Positions 4,915 through 6,153 of a DNA stretch of 6,153 nucleotides are shown piece after piece. Location of the stretch: assembly GCA_012797915.1 (NCBI GenBank), contig JAAZOE010000231.1:1-6153 (forward strand), read 5' to 3'. Every line of letters starts with the position of its first letter. The stretch's first letter is position 1. The notes below the pieces were generated by a model. The model saw only the letters and a list, made by a program, of their open reading frames with translations. It was not told the origin of the DNA and made no database searches. This DNA comes from Candidatus Zixiibacteriota bacterium (GTDB lineage Bacteria; Zixibacteria; MSB-5A5; GN15; JAAZOE01). The position numbers and the translations under genes were made by a program.

Positions 4915-6153
4915 TGTAGTCCTCCTCCTTCTGCTCCCCGGAGTCACATTTAATCAGGACGAACCGGACCGCGCCCTGGCGGCTGACCGTCAGCAGGATG
5001 GTTTTCTCGTTTTCCATTGCTTCATACCGCTGTTTCAGCTGGTCGAGATCGGCGACCGGTTGTTTGTTGACCTTCGTGATGACATCCCCGCCCCGCAGGT
5101 CGGCACTGAAGGCCGGCCCCGGTATCCGAGCCTGGGTGACAAAGACGCCGACCGTATCAGTCAGGCGATAATCGACGGCCATCTGCTTGGTGATCGACCG
5201 GGCGGTGAACCCCCAGCGTTCGAAATCGAAATCCCGTCCCTCCAAATCCCCCATGAGACGGGGCGTCACGGTTCGATGCGCTTCTTGCCCTCCGGACAGA
5301 ATGGTCAGGTCGACCGGGCGGTTGACGGGGGAGGAGGCGATGATCCGGTAGAAGGCCGGGACTTCCTCCTCGAATCGGGCCGAGACATCATAGCCGTCAT
5401 ATCTTAAAATAATATCGCCGGCGGCCAACCCGGCCTCCTCGGCCGGGGAGCCGGGATCGATCGAGGCGATCAACACGCCGCGGTTGGCGTCTGCGCCGAA
5501 AAACGATTCCAGGTCCTGCAGCGGTTGAACGTGCACTCCGATCCAGCTCCGATCCACCTTGCCGTTTTTTATCAGCGTCTGAGTGATTTCCTTGACGACG
5601 TTTATTGGGATGGAAAAGCCGATATTCTCGGCGAAGAAGACTCCCCGGGTATTGATGCCGATGACCTCCCCCTCGAGGTTGACCAGCGGTCCGCCGGAAT
5701 TACCGGGGTTGATGGCGGCGTCGGTCTGCAACCAGTTGTTGTACTGGCCGGTCTTTTCGCCGGAAGGAAGGCGGATATTGCCGGGAAAGAAGCGGTTGAC
5801 CGTCGAAATGACTCCCATGGAGACCGATCGGGACAAAGCCAGGGGAGAGCCCATGGCCAAAACCGACTGGCCGACCTGAAGGTTGTCGGAGTTCCCCAGG
5901 ACCGCCGGGGTGATCTTCCCCTTGTATTCGGACAGGTCCAGTTTGATGACGGCCAGGTCGGTGGCCGGGTCGCCGCCGACCAGTTTGGCCGGGACCTGTT
6001 CCCGGTCGGACAGCGTGCAAATAATCCGCTCCGCCTTGCCGGCGACATGGTAGTTGGTGACGGCGTAGCCATCGGCGGAGAGGATGATTCCCGATCCGAC
6101 GACGGGATGTTTCTTTTCCCGGCCGGTCAGGTAGTCGATTACTACCGGCTGGA
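4907..6153 (-). CDS. HtrA/DegP-family serine protease, two PDZ domains (5' end outside window)
   Basis: The frame is open from the right edge to a TAA at 4909-4907: 414 visible residues, lacking only the signal peptide and first strands. It is a periplasmic trypsin-like protease of the Deg family, which degrades or refolds damaged exported proteins. The triad is complete: His in VTNYHVAG (codon 6049-6047), Asp in ATDLAVIKL (5959-5957) and Ser in INPGNSGGPLVN (5698-5696). The oxyanion and specificity regions look normal (VGSGIILSADGY; GINTRGV; GFSIPINVV). PDZ1 (visible residues about 200-297; SWIGVHVQ, GSPAEEAGLAAGDIILRYDG) and PDZ2 (about 310-402; GPAFSADLRGGDVITKVNKQ) follow, the DegP/DegQ order. 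An internal TTG at 5860 lies within the protease domain and is not a start. The gene leads an operon with the pseudoprotease at 3502-4914, which it overlaps by 8 nt. The promoter is outside the window. I give no symbol because degP, degQ and degS-type paralogues cannot be told apart here. Confidence 0.95.
   Translation of the reverse strand, partial: QPVVIDYLTGREKKHPVVGSGIILSADGYAVTNYHVAGKAERIICTLSDREQVPAKLVGGDPATDLAVIKLDLSEYKGKITPAVLGNSDNLQVGQSVLAMGSPLALSRSVSMGVISTVNRFFPGNIRLPSGEKTGQYNNWLQTDAAINPGNSGGPLVNLEGEVIGINTRGVFFAENIGFSIPINVVKEITQTLIKNGKVDRSWIGVHVQPLQDLESFFGADANRGVLIASIDPGSPAEEAGLAAGDIILRYDGYDVSARFEEEVPAFYRIIASSPVNRPVDLTILSGGQEAHRTVTPRLMGDLEGRDFDFERWGFTARSITKQMAVDYRLTDTVGVFVTQARIPGPAFSADLRGGDVITKVNKQPVADLDQLKQRYEAMENEKTILLTVSRQGAVRFVLIKCDSGEQKEEDYNE
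4921..4930 (-). promoter_or_regulatory. Ribosome binding site of the pseudoprotease gene
   Basis: AAGGAGGAGG on the minus strand, six bases (ACTACA) before the ATG at 4914-4912. It lies inside the last codons of the upstream protease gene (KEEDYNE) and decides the start: the GTG at 4947 has no comparable site. Confidence 0.85.

Noticed and set aside
4912..4947. GTG at 4947 as start of the pseudoprotease
   Set aside because: It would put an arginine-rich stretch before a well-formed signal peptide and lacks a good ribosome site; ATG at 4914 has AAGGAGGAGG six bases upstream.
5858..5860. Internal TTG as start of the HtrA protease
   Set aside because: The frame continues upstream to the window edge and encodes the catalytic His and Asp, so the gene starts outside the window.
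1..6153. CRISPR array or a multi-gene defence or phage system
   Set aside because: No regularly spaced repeats are present, and apart from the recombinase all genes look like housekeeping, secretion or signalling genes; nothing ties them into a defence cassette.

Overview
The window looks like a piece of chromosome from a Gram-negative bacterium of the FCB superphylum or a related candidate phylum (Zixibacteria, Latescibacteria or KSB1-like). This rests on a secreted protein ending in a type IX-secretion/FlgD-like tail with the FPNPFNPST motif, on HtrA-family periplasmic proteases, and on a Hanks-type kinase. The lineage is inferred from motif style only. Everything from the tRNA rightwards is G+C-rich and on the minus strand. 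The left end (about 1-480) is visibly richer in A+T and on the plus strand, as expected of acquired DNA.

Layout, left to right: (1) the C-terminal third of a large serine recombinase (1-577, plus), whose reading frame runs into the antisense of a tRNA gene; (2) tRNA-Glu(UUC) (521-598, minus), with its own promoter to the right and a Rho-independent terminator to the left, the terminator lying inside the recombinase frame; (3) a 562-residue protein kinase gene (717-2405, minus) with an intact N-terminal kinase domain, a degenerate second kinase domain and a C-terminal membrane anchor; (4) a strong terminator hairpin only 18 nt before the kinase start codon; (5) a small secreted cohesin-like protein with a C-terminal sorting domain (2483-3322, minus); (6) another strong terminator; (7) a two-gene operon read right to left: a catalytically intact HtrA/DegP-like protease with two PDZ domains (4907-6153, 5' end outside the window) and, overlapping it by 8 nt, an HtrA-like protein in which all three catalytic residues are replaced (3502-4914).

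How the parts relate: the recombinase and tRNA form a typical integration-site layout, with the mobile element presumably extending left of the window and the tRNA 3' end at its boundary. The minus-strand genes form separate transcription units divided by terminators. The protease and pseudoprotease are very likely co-translated and may form a mixed periplasmic complex. A functional link between that pair, the secreted cohesin-like protein and the kinase is not shown by the sequence. The most interesting items are the protease/pseudoprotease pair, the kinase/pseudokinase fusion with a bare tail anchor, and the recombinase-tRNA junction.
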